Part shown: positions 25,054-34,017 of the stretch, piece after piece
How the letters are laid out: each line of letters opens with the position of its first letter
Position numbering within the stretch: position 1 is the first letter of the stretch
NCBI GenBank assembly: GCA_944383325.1
Contig: CALWPC010000046.1
Coordinates: 62,001 to 126,000, forward strand
Length of the DNA stretch: 64,000 nucleotides
Direction of reading: 5' to 3'
From: an uncultured Lachnospiraceae bacterium
GTDB lineage: Bacteria > Bacillota > Clostridia > Lachnospirales > Lachnospiraceae
Translations under genes and position numbers: made by a program
The notes under the pieces: generated by a model
The model's input: the letters and a program-made list of their open reading frames with translations, nothing else
Database searches by the model: none
Told to the model about the DNA's origin: nothing

Positions 25054-26496
25054 ATGAATTTTTCGATCGTAAGATATATTATCGGTTATGTTCTTGCTTT
25101 TGAAGCGGCCTTTATGGCGCTTCCGTGTATTGTAGCGTTAATTTACCAGGAGACTGACGGGTGGTCGTTTGTGATCACTGCCATTCTCTGTCTTTTGTTC
25201 GGCGCTTTTCTTCTCCGAAAAAAACCAAAAAATCAAATCTTTTATGTGAAGGAAGGTTTTGTAACGGTAGCACTCAGTTGGATTGTCCTGAGTGTGATGG
25301 GATGCCTGCCGTTTTTGTTTACAAGAACAATTACCAATCCGGTGGACGCCCTGTTTGAAACCGTTTCCGGGTTTACGACTACCGGAGCAAGTATTCTGTC
25401 GGATGTGGAGATTCTGTCCAAAAGCATGCTGTTTTGGAGAAGCTTTACGCACTGGATCGGCGGCATGGGCGTTCTTGTTTTTTTGCTTTCGATTATTCAC
25501 GTAAAAGGCAGCGGTTCTCATATGAATTTGATGCGCGCGGAAAGCCCCGGCCCATCTGTCAGCAAACTGGTTCCCACCGTGCGCTCTACGGCGAAAATTC
25601 TTTATTTGCTCTATATTTGCATGACGCTTGTGGAAATTTTGCTGCTTGTACTCGGACAGATGCCGCTGTTTGACGCGCTGACAATCAGTTTTGGCACGGC
25701 GGGAACCGGTGGATTTGGCATCAAAAACGACAGTATGGCCGGATATTCAGTCTATCTTCAGGTGGTTGTTACGGTGTTTATGATCCTGTTTGGAGTGAAT
25801 TTTACCGCTTATTACCTGATTCTGCGAAAAAAATTCCGACAGGCTTTTTCCATGGAGGAGGTTCGGTGTTATTTTCTGATCATTTTTGCATCAGTGGTGG
25901 TAATCAGCCTGGTTGTCAGGGAACAGTATGGTTCTTTCGGGGAGGCGATCCAACAGGCTGCCTTTCAGGTCGGATCTATTATTACAACAACCGGGTATGC
26001 AACTACCGATTTTAATCTATGGCCGGAGGTGCCGAAAACAATACTGGTTCTGTTGATGTTTGTGGGGGCATGTGCCGGAAGCACCGGAGGCGGAATTAAG
26101 GTGTCGCGTCTGGTTATTCTGATGAAAACGATTCACAAAGAACTGCATACACTACTTCATCCAAGAAGTTTAAGAAAACTGAAACTTGACGGACACCCAT
26201 TAGAACATGAAACGGTTCGCTCCACAAATGTGTTTTTAATCGCCTATGTTCTGATTTTTGCTTTTTCGGTTCTTCTTGTCGGGTTCGATGGACATGACCT
26301 GATCACCAACTTTACCGGAGTGGCAGCTACTTTGAACAACATCGGCCCCGGACTGGAATTGGTCGGCCCTACGCAGAATTTCTCGATCTTCTCAAACGGG
26401 GCGAAGCTCGTGCTTATTTTTGATATGTTGGCGGGCCGCCTGGAGCTGTTCCCTCTGATGCTTTTGTTTGTGAAAGATACATGGAAGAAGTTCTAA
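25054..26496 (+). CDS. trkH: Trk/Ktr-type potassium transporter membrane subunit TrkH
   Basis: 480 residues, K+ translocating subunit with four M1-P-M2 repeats. Selectivity-filter-like loops are visible (SGFTTTGAS, FGTAGTGGFG, TTTGYATTDF, and AATLNNIGPG). The GACGAGGG region precedes the ATG at 25054, 16 bases after trkA, so the two subunits form one operon. K+ uptake supports turgor and pH homeostasis. Whether it works depends on the state of trkA. Confidence 0.94.
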   Translation: MNFSIVRYIIGYVLAFEAAFMALPCIVALIYQETDGWSFVITAILCLLFGAFLLRKKPKNQIFYVKEGFVTVALSWIVLSVMGCLPFLFTRTITNPVDALFETVSGFTTTGASILSDVEILSKSMLFWRSFTHWIGGMGVLVFLLSIIHVKGSGSHMNLMRAESPGPSVSKLVPTVRSTAKILYLLYICMTLVEILLLVLGQMPLFDALTISFGTAGTGGFGIKNDSMAGYSVYLQVVVTVFMILFGVNFTAYYLILRKKFRQAFSMEEVRCYFLIIFASVVVISLVVREQYGSFGEAIQQAAFQVGSIITTTGYATTDFNLWPEVPKTILVLLMFVGACAGSTGGGIKVSRLVILMKTIHKELHTLLHPRSLRKLKLDGHPLEHETVRSTNVFLIAYVLIFAFSVLLVGFDGHDLITNFTGVAATLNNIGPGLELVGPTQNFSIFSNGAKLVLIFDMLAGRLELFPLMLLFVKDTWKKF

Positions 26497-26530
26497 AGAT
26501 CCGTATATTAAAAACAATTACAGGAATAAA

Positions 26531-26575
26531 CAGCCTTCAATAGGAAATATTGTATGTAACAGATTATGGAGGCTG
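26531..26575 (+). promoter_or_regulatory. Hairpin hiding the ribosome site of the FAD/Rieske gene
   Basis: CAGCCTTCA (26531-26539) can pair with TGGAGGCTG (26567-26575), nine base pairs with one T-G wobble and a 27-base loop. The right arm contains the GGAGG ribosome site of the gene starting at 26579, so the fold would block translation. It is a candidate for translational control; no known riboswitch is recognised. Confidence 0.45.
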
Positions 26576-26578
26576 ATT

Positions 26579-28012
26579 ATGGAATCGATTTGGAGTAAAA
26601 CGTGCGGGATGAAACAGCGATCCCCGCTAAGCGGCGATTTGCACACGGAAGCGGTGATCATCGGAGGAGGGATGGCCGGTATTCTAACCGCTTATCAACT
26701 GGAGCGATCAGGGATACGGACGGTCGTATTGGAAGCGGAGAGAATCGGGTCCGGTCAGACCAAAAATACGACGGCTAAAATTACTGCTCAGCATGGATTG
26801 ATTTGCCGCACACTAGCCGAAAAAAAGGGTAAAGAAGTCGCTGCTCAATTTGTCATGGCCAATCAAATAGCAGTGGAAGAATTTGAAAAAGTAATCCAGG
26901 ATGAACACATTTCCTGTGATTTTGAACCGTGCAGCTCCTATGTTTATTCTGACAATGAACAGGCGTTGAGAGAAGAAGCGAAGATGGCTGCGTCATTTGG
27001 TCTGCCGGCTGTATTTACAGATCAGATTGAAATTCCGGTTCCCTGTGCAGGAGCCGTCCGGTTTGACAGGCAGGCGAAGTTTCATCCCCTGAAATTTCTC
27101 GATGCATTGGCGCAGCAGCTGACCATATATGAACAGACACCCGTTTTGGATGCAGAAGAACACTCGGTCAAAACAGCATCCGGACAGGTCACCGCTGATT
27201 ATATCATTTTTGCAACACATTTTCCTTTTATCAACTTTCCCGGGATGTATTTTGCAAGGATGCATCAAAAGCGTTCTTATGTGTTGGCTTTGGCAGATGC
27301 TGGAATACTGAACGGCATGTATATCGGAGATCAATCGGATTCTCTTTCGTTTCGTCAATATGGCAGGTATCTACTTTTGGGAGGTCAGGGTCACCGCACA
27401 GGGGAAAACAAGGACGGAGGAAACTATGAACGTCTCCGGCAGAAAGCAAGACATCTGTATCCGGGAAGCCGGGAAGTAGCGTGTTGGTCTGCTCAGGACT
27501 GTATGACCGCGGATCAGATTCCGTTTATAGGGCATTATGCAGCGGAACGACCGGATTGGTTTGTCGCTACTGGTTTTCAGAAATGGGGAATGACGTCTTC
27601 GATGCTCTCCGCCATGCTGCTGCGCGACCTGATCTGTGGTATCAAAAATCCTTATGCCGACGTCTTTGCTCCCTCCAGATTTTCAGCAGACGAATTGTCG
27701 CAGATTGTAAGAGACAGCGGCAAAGCGGTCAGCGGATTGACGAAACGTTTTTTTCAAATTCCAGAAGAGACGATCAGCATGCTGCAGCCGGGACATGGCG
27801 CCATTGTCGAAACGGACAGCGGCAAAGCGGGAGTGTATAAGACGGACGATCAAAAAATCTATCAGGTGGATATTGTCTGTCCACATCTTGGATGTCAGTT
27901 GGCATGGAATCCGGATGAACGAACCTGGGACTGTCCCTGTCACGGCTCCCGTTTTGATTATAAGGGAAATTTATTGACCGGACCTGCACAGCGGGGAATT
28001 CATAATGACTGA
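26579..28012 (+). CDS. FAD-dependent oxidoreductase with C-terminal Rieske [2Fe-2S] domain
   Basis: 477 residues. The N-terminal DAO-type FAD domain begins with EAVIIGGGMAGILTAYQLE near residue 22 and is followed by GQTKNTTAKIT; the last 80 residues form a Rieske domain with CPHLGC and CPCHGSRF supplying the two Cys and two His ligands. Substrate unknown; related proteins are annotated as glycine/D-amino acid oxidases with a Rieske domain. The domain ends in GPAQRGIHND, near the usual end. ATG 26579 follows GGAGG by six bases, within a possible hairpin. No partner oxygenase is nearby. Confidence 0.9.
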   Translation: MESIWSKTCGMKQRSPLSGDLHTEAVIIGGGMAGILTAYQLERSGIRTVVLEAERIGSGQTKNTTAKITAQHGLICRTLAEKKGKEVAAQFVMANQIAVEEFEKVIQDEHISCDFEPCSSYVYSDNEQALREEAKMAASFGLPAVFTDQIEIPVPCAGAVRFDRQAKFHPLKFLDALAQQLTIYEQTPVLDAEEHSVKTASGQVTADYIIFATHFPFINFPGMYFARMHQKRSYVLALADAGILNGMYIGDQSDSLSFRQYGRYLLLGGQGHRTGENKDGGNYERLRQKARHLYPGSREVACWSAQDCMTADQIPFIGHYAAERPDWFVATGFQKWGMTSSMLSAMLLRDLICGIKNPYADVFAPSRFSADELSQIVRDSGKAVSGLTKRFFQIPEETISMLQPGHGAIVETDSGKAGVYKTDDQKIYQVDIVCPHLGCQLAWNPDERTWDCPCHGSRFDYKGNLLTGPAQRGIHND

Positions 28013-28038
28013 ACAAAACACATATCGTTACCAAAAGG

Positions 28039-28070
28039 CGGCCAGAGCATACAAGCAGAGCTTTTGGCCG
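28039..28070 (+). terminator. Terminator-like hairpin after the Rieske gene
   Basis: CGGCCA (28039-28044) pairs with TGGCCG (28065-28070), with a partial inner AGC/GCT pairing. There is no T-run after it, so it is only a possible terminator between the Rieske gene and the hydrogenase operon. The remaining 160 bases before the hydrogenase gene hold a weak TATACT box (28103-28108) and a small palindrome (28123-28137). Confidence 0.4.
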
Positions 28071-28230
28071 TCTGATTCTGTGCAAATGTGATAGAAATCT
28101 ACTATACTTTTTGCCTAAAGTATGTTATTCTGTAACAAGTGGGCGAGAAATTAGCAGTTTTATCACGCTCAGTTATTTTCAAAGAAAAACCACATATTCA
28201 ATACGTATATGTCGCAAAAGGAGGAGCGTA

Positions 28231-28746
28231 ATGGCGGAAAAAATTGAACATGTGTTTTCAGGAACACAAGAGCAAAAGCAGCAGCTTCTGGATGTAATCG
28301 AAAAGCACAGAGAGCAGCCTGGCGGACTGATGCCGGTTCTCCATGAGGCCCAGAATATTTATGGTTATTTGCCGATTGAAGTGCAAAAGCTAGTTGCAGA
28401 AGGATTACATATTCCACTGTCCGAAGTATATGGGGTCGCTACTTTTTATACGCAATTTTCACTGACACCCAAGGGAACTTATAAAATCAGCGTCTGTCTC
28501 GGCACGGCATGTTATGTGAAAGGCGCCGATAAAATCCTGGAAGCATTGGAAAAAAAGCTTGGAATTAAAAGCGGCGAGTGCACAAAGGACGGTATGTTTT
28601 CAATTGATTCCACAAGGTGCGTGGGCGCCTGCGGGCTCGCTCCGGTAATGATGGTAAATGAAGATGTTTATGGAAAAATGACGGTAGAACAAGTTGACGA
28701 AATTATTGACCGGTACATGCGGGGAGAGGCGGGTGTTCAAAAGTGA
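28231..28746 (+). CDS. hydC: NuoE-like [2Fe-2S] subunit of bifurcating hydrogenase (HydC type)
   Basis: 171 residues, thioredoxin-like [2Fe-2S] ferredoxin fold. The four cysteine ligands appear in CLGTACYVKG and CVGACG. The N-terminal helical part PGGLMPVLHEAQNIYGYLP is the NuoE pattern. ATG 28231 lies just after AAAGGAGGAG; an upstream in-frame start at 28111 is rejected. The stop overlaps the next start (GTGA). It is the small subunit of the trimeric NADH/ferredoxin-dependent [FeFe] hydrogenase (HydABC; Hnd in some species). Letter names differ between organisms. Confidence 0.9.
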   Translation: MAEKIEHVFSGTQEQKQQLLDVIEKHREQPGGLMPVLHEAQNIYGYLPIEVQKLVAEGLHIPLSEVYGVATFYTQFSLTPKGTYKISVCLGTACYVKGADKILEALEKKLGIKSGECTKDGMFSIDSTRCVGACGLAPVMMVNEDVYGKMTVEQVDEIIDRYMRGEAGVQK

Positions 28747-30635
28747 CAATTCAGGAATTAAATCAAATTCAGCAGGAGTATGCTCCGCTTGTCGAGGTTC
28801 GAAGAGAAATTGCCAGACAGGAGGAAAAAGTCACTCCATTTCAGCAATACCGCAAGCAGGTGCTTGTCTGCGGAGGTACCGGATGTACGTCGTCAGGGAG
28901 TAAAAAGGTCATTGAAGCATTAGAGAAGAGTCTTGAGGCACACGGACTGAGCGACGAGATCAAAGTCGTGAAAACCGGATGCTTTGGTCTGTGCGCGTTG
29001 GGGCCCATCATGATTGTCTATCCGGAAGGTGCGTTTTACAGTCAGATGACGCCTGACCATGTAGAGCGGATTGTTGTGGAACATTTATTGCACGACGACG
29101 TGGTGACGGAATATTTGTACAGTGAAACCGTACATGAGGACGGTTCCATTCTCTCGCTCAATGAGACGAACTTTTATAAAAAACAGATGCGGATCGTACT
29201 TCGAAACTGCGGCGTCATTGATCCGGAAAAAATTGAGGAATACATTGCAACCGGAGGGTATCAGGCACTGGCAAAAGTGCTCACCACAATGAGTCCGGAC
29301 GACGTCATTACCGAAATGTTGGAATCCGGACTGCGCGGACGAGGCGGCGGCGGGTTCCCGACCGGCAGAAAATGGGCGTTTGCCAAGGCCAGTGAATCGG
29401 AAGACAAATACGTCTGCTGCAACGCAGACGAGGGAGACCCCGGGGCATTTATGGACCGTTCGATTCTGGAGGGCGACCCGCACAGCGTCATTGAGGCTAT
29501 GGCGATTGCGGGTTACACCATCGGCGCGCATCAGGGTTATGTATACATACGTGCGGAATATCCGATTGCGGTGGAACGACTTCAGATCGCCATTGATCAG
29601 GCCAGGGAAAAGGGCTTGCTCGGAGAACATATTTTCGGAACCGATTTTTCCTTCGATCTGGAGATTCGCCTTGGCGCCGGCGCGTTTGTCTGTGGTGAGG
29701 AGACTGCTCTGATGACCTCCATTGAGGGACACCGCGGTGAACCAAGGCCGAGGCCGCCGTTTCCGGCTGTCAAAGGGTTGTTTGGCAAGCCGACGGTTTT
29801 AAATAATGTTGAGACATATGCAAACGTGGCGCAGATTATTTTAAAGGGTGCAAAATGGTTTTCCAGTATTGGAACGGAGCGCTCAAAAGGAACAAAGGTG
29901 TTTGCCCTCGGCGGAAAAATCCACAATGTCGGATTGGTGGAAGTGCCAATGGGGACAACGCTGCGCGAAATTGTCGAGGAGATTGGCGGCGGAGTGCCGA
30001 ACGGGAAAAAATTCAAGGCGGCGCAGACTGGAGGCCCGTCAGGCGGCTGCATCCCTGCAGAATATATCGACACGCCGATTGACTATGACAACTTGCTTTC
30101 GATCGGCTCCATGATGGGGTCCGGCGGTATGATTATCCTTGATGAAGATACCTGTATGGTGGATATTTCTAAATTTTATCTTGAATTTACGGTAGATGAA
30201 TCGTGCGGCAAATGTACTCCCTGCCGTATCGGAACAAGACAGCTTCTCGAATATCTGGATAAAATCACAAAAGGAAAGGGCACCCTGGAAGATCTGGAAA
30301 AAATCAAAGAGCTTGCCAACCATATGAAAACATCGTCGCTCTGCGCGCTCGGCCAGACAGCGGCAAATCCGGTTCTTTCGACCATGAAGTATTTTATGGA
30401 TGAATACCGGGAACATATTGTGGACAGACATTGCGAAGCGGGCGTCTGCAAAGCGATGGTATTTTACGAAATTGACCCCTCGCTCTGCAAAGGATGTACG
30501 CTCTGTGCGCGCAACTGTCCGGTAGGCGCCATTTCCGGAGAAGTGCGCTCCGCCCATGTTATTGACCGGGAAAAATGTGTGAAATGCGGAGTTTGTCTGG
30601 ATAGCTGCCGGTTCGGCGCAATTATTAAGCATTAA
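28743..30635 (+). CDS. hydB: NuoF-like flavoprotein subunit of bifurcating hydrogenase (HydB type)
   Basis: 630 residues. In order: thioredoxin-like [2Fe-2S] domain (CGGTGCTSSG ... CFGLCALGP), FMN/NADH domain (GLRGRGGGGFPTGRKW, CNADEGDPGAFMDR), SLBB domain, [4Fe-4S] motif CGKCTPCRIGTRQ, and a C-terminal two-cluster ferredoxin (CKGCTLCARNCPVGAI, CVKCGVCLDSC). This is the NADH-reacting subunit where electron bifurcation is thought to occur. GTG start at 28743 overlaps hydC by four bases. A formate dehydrogenase partner is the alternative for such subunits, excluded here by the hydrogenase gene that follows. Confidence 0.93.
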   Translation: MTIQELNQIQQEYAPLVEVRREIARQEEKVTPFQQYRKQVLVCGGTGCTSSGSKKVIEALEKSLEAHGLSDEIKVVKTGCFGLCALGPIMIVYPEGAFYSQMTPDHVERIVVEHLLHDDVVTEYLYSETVHEDGSILSLNETNFYKKQMRIVLRNCGVIDPEKIEEYIATGGYQALAKVLTTMSPDDVITEMLESGLRGRGGGGFPTGRKWAFAKASESEDKYVCCNADEGDPGAFMDRSILEGDPHSVIEAMAIAGYTIGAHQGYVYIRAEYPIAVERLQIAIDQAREKGLLGEHIFGTDFSFDLEIRLGAGAFVCGEETALMTSIEGHRGEPRPRPPFPAVKGLFGKPTVLNNVETYANVAQIILKGAKWFSSIGTERSKGTKVFALGGKIHNVGLVEVPMGTTLREIVEEIGGGVPNGKKFKAAQTGGPSGGCIPAEYIDTPIDYDNLLSIGSMMGSGGMIILDEDTCMVDISKFYLEFTVDESCGKCTPCRIGTRQLLEYLDKITKGKGTLEDLEKIKELANHMKTSSLCALGQTAANPVLSTMKYFMDEYREHIVDRHCEAGVCKAMVFYEIDPSLCKGCTLCARNCPVGAISGEVRSAHVIDREKCVKCGVCLDSCRFGAIIKH

Positions 30636-30653
30636 CAGAAGGAGGAAATTCAA

Positions 30654-32390
30654 ATGAGAACCGTAAGTTTTAATATTAACGGAATAGATGCAGAGGCTCC
30701 GGAGGGTTCTACGATTTTGGAGGCGGCAAAATACGCCGGTGTTGAGATTCCTTCTCTTTGTTATCTGAAAGATGTGAGCAATATTGCTTCCTGCCGAATC
30801 TGCGTTGTGGAGCTTATCGGCAGGCCGACGCTTGTGGCTGCATGCGCCGCCCCGGTCGAGGAGGGAATGCGCATTTTAACCAATTCGCCACGCGTTAGAA
30901 AGTCAAGAAAATTGTCATTGGAGCTGATTCTCAGTAATCACAAAAAGAAATGTCTTTCCTGTGCAAAGAATAATCACTGTGAACTGCAGCGACTGTCTTT
31001 GGAGTACGGAGTTGATGAAGATTATTTCATGAGCCACGTTCCGGATACAGAAATCGACGACGCTTCGCCGTATCTGGTGCGCGATAATTCGAAATGTATT
31101 TTATGCAGACGGTGCGTCGGCGCATGTAAAAACGTGCAGTCGATCTCCGTTATCGGCGCCGCCAACCGCGGTTATGAAACCAGTATCGGCTGTGCTTTTG
31201 AAAAAAGTCTGGCGGATTCGCCGTGTGTCGGATGCGGTCAGTGCGTGGTTGCCTGTCCGGTCGGCGCGCTTACTGTAAAATCAAATGCAGATGCGGTATG
31301 GGAGGCGCTTGCGGATCCTGAAAAGACCGTCGTCTTTTTCACAGCTCCGGCTGTTCGCGCGACGCTCGGTGAAATGTTCGGCCGTCCTATCGGCACCAAC
31401 GTCGAGGGACAAATGACGGCGGCCATCCGCAGGCTTGGAGCCGATTTGGTGTTCGATATGAATATCACCGCAGATTTGACGATTATGGAAGAGGCGGCAG
31501 AATTAATTGATCGGGTAAAGAATAAAAAGACGCTCCCGATGTTTACCTCATGCTGTCCGGGATGGGTGAAATTCCTGGAGCATTACTATCCGGATATGCT
31601 CGAACATCTGTCCACCTGCAAATCCCCTCAGCAAATGTTCGGCGCTGTCCTGAAATCGTATTACTGCGAAAAGAACCACATTGATCCGAAGAATTTGTTT
31701 GTGGTCAGCGTGATCCCTTGTACGTCTAAAAAATTCGAAATTACAAGAGAAGAGCAGATGCGCGGAGGCATGCAGGATGTCGATGTGGCGCTTACGACAA
31801 AAGAGCTAGGTCAGATGATTCAGACAGCCGGCATTCAGTTTGAATCGTTGGAACCGGAACCATTCGACGATCCGTTTGGAGTGTCGACGGGAGCAGCCGT
31901 TATTTTCGGCGCGACCGGCGGTGTGATGGAGGCGGCGCTTAGAACAGCAGCCTATCATCTGGACGGCCAAAGCGAATTGGTGGAATTTCAGGATGTTCGC
32001 GGGACGGACGGTATCCGGGAGGCGAGCTACTTCATCGGCGGCGTGGAGGTGAATGTCGCAGTGGCTTCCGGTCTTGCCAACGCGCGCAAGGTTGTGGAAA
32101 TGATTCGATCCGGCGAAAAAGACTATACGATGGTTGAAATTATGGCCTGTCCGGGCGGCTGCATTAACGGCGGCGGTCAGCCGGATCAACCGGATAAAGT
32201 GCGCAACACGGTTGATTTAAAGGCCGTTCGCGCCAAAGCGCTTTATGACAGCGATGTTTCCAACACCCTTCGCAAGTCGCATGAGAGTCCGGTCATGGAA
32301 TTGTTGTATTCCGAGTATTTTGATCAGCCCAATTCTCACAAGGCGCATGAATTGTTACATACCAATTACGTGGAGCGCGGACAATTTTAA
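30654..32390 (+). CDS. hydA: [FeFe] hydrogenase catalytic subunit (HydA type)
   Basis: 578 residues; makes or uses H2 with ferredoxin and NADH through its partners. Layout: N-terminal [2Fe-2S] domain, His-Cys [4Fe-4S] site (HKKKCLSCAKNNHC), two-[4Fe-4S] ferredoxin (CILCRRCVGAC, CVGCGQCVVAC), then the H-cluster domain. TSCCPGW contains the proton-relay C300 and ligand C301; the other H-cluster ligands are C356 (PCTSKKFE), C499 and C503 (ACPGGC). Positions are almost the same as in the clostridial CpI enzyme. ATG 30654 has AGGAGG upstream. Maturases HydE, HydF and HydG are not in the window. Confidence 0.96.
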   Translation: MRTVSFNINGIDAEAPEGSTILEAAKYAGVEIPSLCYLKDVSNIASCRICVVELIGRPTLVAACAAPVEEGMRILTNSPRVRKSRKLSLELILSNHKKKCLSCAKNNHCELQRLSLEYGVDEDYFMSHVPDTEIDDASPYLVRDNSKCILCRRCVGACKNVQSISVIGAANRGYETSIGCAFEKSLADSPCVGCGQCVVACPVGALTVKSNADAVWEALADPEKTVVFFTAPAVRATLGEMFGRPIGTNVEGQMTAAIRRLGADLVFDMNITADLTIMEEAAELIDRVKNKKTLPMFTSCCPGWVKFLEHYYPDMLEHLSTCKSPQQMFGAVLKSYYCEKNHIDPKNLFVVSVIPCTSKKFEITREEQMRGGMQDVDVALTTKELGQMIQTAGIQFESLEPEPFDDPFGVSTGAAVIFGATGGVMEAALRTAAYHLDGQSELVEFQDVRGTDGIREASYFIGGVEVNVAVASGLANARKVVEMIRSGEKDYTMVEIMACPGGCINGGGQPDQPDKVRNTVDLKAVRAKALYDSDVSNTLRKSHESPVMELLYSEYFDQPNSHKAHELLHTNYVERGQF

Positions 32391-32411
32391 ACAGGAATGT
32401 TTGCTTTATGA

Positions 32412-32438
32412 CGGCAGGCGGCGATGGACCGCCTGCCG
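32412..32438 (+). terminator. GC-rich hairpin after hydA
   Basis: A perfect 10-bp stem (32412-32421 with 32429-32438; core GGCAGGCGG/CCGCCTGCC) and a 7-base loop lie 22 bases after the hydA stop. The following bases, CTGTTATTTC, have a weak T content. Likely terminator of the hydrogenase operon. Confidence 0.65.
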
Positions 32439-32482
32439 CTGTTATTTCTCGGGGAGATTGGGGGCTTTCCGTGTATTTTTGA

Positions 32483-32511
32483 TTGAAAAAGGCGGGAAAT
32501 TGAAGTATAAT
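32483..32511 (+). promoter_or_regulatory. Promoter for miaB
   Basis: TTGAAA (32483-32488), 17 bases, consensus TATAAT (32506-32511), placed 31 bases before the miaB ATG. Confidence 0.75.
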
Positions 32512-32541
32512 AATCAAAATACTGCGAGGGGAAACGGCAAA

Positions 32542-34014
32542 ATGTGTGAGTATACCAATCAAAATGATCTGAAACATTCGATGCAAGCTATCGATCTGAC
32601 GGGGCCGGCCCCTATTCAGGAGCCGCAGCGTCAGTATTTCTTTATACAGAAGGCACGCCAACATGTGATGGAAAAGTCAGAGGAGTTGGGGCGGCCGCTT
32701 TATTTTCACTGCGTCACGTTCGGCTGTCAGATGAACGCGCGCGATTCTGAAAAACTATGCGGAATTCTAAGACAAATTGGATTCCTGGAATCGGACGGCG
32801 AGGATGCGGATTTTGTCATTTACAATACATGTACCGTGCGTGATAATGCCAACCAAAAAGTATACGGGCGGCTCGGATATTTGAATACGATGAAGCGCAA
32901 AAATCCGCATATGAAAATCGCACTTTGCGGATGTATGATGCAGGAGCCGTCCGTCATTGAAAAAATCAGAAAATCGTATCGGTTTGTAGATCTAATTTTT
33001 GGAACGCACAATATTTTTAAATTGGCGGAGCTTTTGACCGCTGTCTATGAATCCGACGAAATGATTATTGATTTATGGACCGATACCGATCAAATTGTCG
33101 AGGATCTTCCGGTTCAGCGAAAGTATCCGTTTAAATCAGGCGTCAATATCATGTTTGGCTGTAATAATTTTTGCAGTTACTGCATTGTACCTTATGTGCG
33201 CGGACGTGAGCGAAGCAGGACGCCGGAAGAGATTACAGATGAGATTCGCCGTCTTGTTGAGGATGGCGTTGTCGAAGTGATGCTTCTGGGACAAAATGTC
33301 AATTCCTATGGAAAAACACTAAAACAGCCGATTCATTTTGCGGAACTGTTAAAACGCGTCGAAGAAGTGGAAGGGCTTCGCCGTATCCGTTTTATGACGC
33401 CGCATCCAAAAGATTTTTCCGACGAATTGATCGAGGTGATGCGTTTTTCCAAAAAAATATGCCGCCATTTACACTTGCCGCTTCAGTCCGGAAGCAGCCG
33501 CATTTTGCAGCAGATGAATCGAAAATATGACAAAGAACAGTATTTGGCTCTTGTCGGCCGAATCCGAAACGCAATGCCGGATATTGCGCTGACTACGGAT
33601 ATTATTGTCGGTTTTCCCGGAGAGACCGAAGAAGACTTTCAGGAAACTCTTGATGTGGTGGAGCGCGTTGGATATGATAATGCATTTACTTTTATTTATT
33701 CCAAGCGCACCGGAACCCCGGCCGCCGCAATGGAGCAGGTTCCAGAAGAGGTCGCGCATGAGCGGTTTGACCGTCTGCTCGCCCTTGTTCAAAAAAATGC
33801 CCGCAGCGCCGCGGAAAAATGGCAGGGGCAGGTGGCGGAAGTGCTTGTAGAGGGCGTCAGTGACCATGGGGACGGAACGCTGACCGGCCGGATGAGCAAT
33901 AATCTGCTCGTACATTTCCAGGGGCCAAAGACTCTGATCGGAACACTCGTTCCGGTAGCATTAGTAGACAGTAAGGGATTTTATTTTATTGGCGAGTGGA
34001 GAGGAGTCGTGTGA
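32542..34014 (+). CDS. miaB: tRNA-2-methylthio-N6-dimethylallyladenosine synthase
   Basis: Radical SAM methylthiotransferase acting on i6A37 of tRNAs. 490 residues: N-terminal UPF0004 domain with three cluster cysteines (FGCQMNARDSEK, NTCTVRDNANQK, CGCMMQEP), the radical SAM motif C207-NNF-C211-SY-C214 followed by IVPYVRGRERSR, and a C-terminal TRAM domain. ATG 32542 is preceded by GAGGGG and a good promoter; the frame is open back to 32245 but that part overlaps hydA. The N-terminal 65 residues before the first cysteine are longer than in many MiaB proteins. Confidence 0.96.
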   Translation: MCEYTNQNDLKHSMQAIDLTGPAPIQEPQRQYFFIQKARQHVMEKSEELGRPLYFHCVTFGCQMNARDSEKLCGILRQIGFLESDGEDADFVIYNTCTVRDNANQKVYGRLGYLNTMKRKNPHMKIALCGCMMQEPSVIEKIRKSYRFVDLIFGTHNIFKLAELLTAVYESDEMIIDLWTDTDQIVEDLPVQRKYPFKSGVNIMFGCNNFCSYCIVPYVRGRERSRTPEEITDEIRRLVEDGVVEVMLLGQNVNSYGKTLKQPIHFAELLKRVEEVEGLRRIRFMTPHPKDFSDELIEVMRFSKKICRHLHLPLQSGSSRILQQMNRKYDKEQYLALVGRIRNAMPDIALTTDIIVGFPGETEEDFQETLDVVERVGYDNAFTFIYSKRTGTPAAAMEQVPEEVAHERFDRLLALVQKNARSAAEKWQGQVAEVLVEGVSDHGDGTLTGRMSNNLLVHFQGPKTLIGTLVPVALVDSKGFYFIGEWRGVV

Positions 34015-34017
34015 GCA

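Noticed and set aside
28111..28230. Longer hydC from 28111
   Set aside because: No ribosome site and sequence unlike NuoE; ATG 28231 directly follows AAAGGAGGAG.
29085..29732. Minus-strand open frame (215 codons) opposite hydB
   Set aside because: Shadow of the conserved NuoF-like coding sequence; no ribosome site or family match.
32245..32541. Longer miaB with an N-terminal extension from 32245
   Set aside because: The extension lies within hydA, crosses a hairpin and the miaB promoter; ATG 32542 has a ribosome site.
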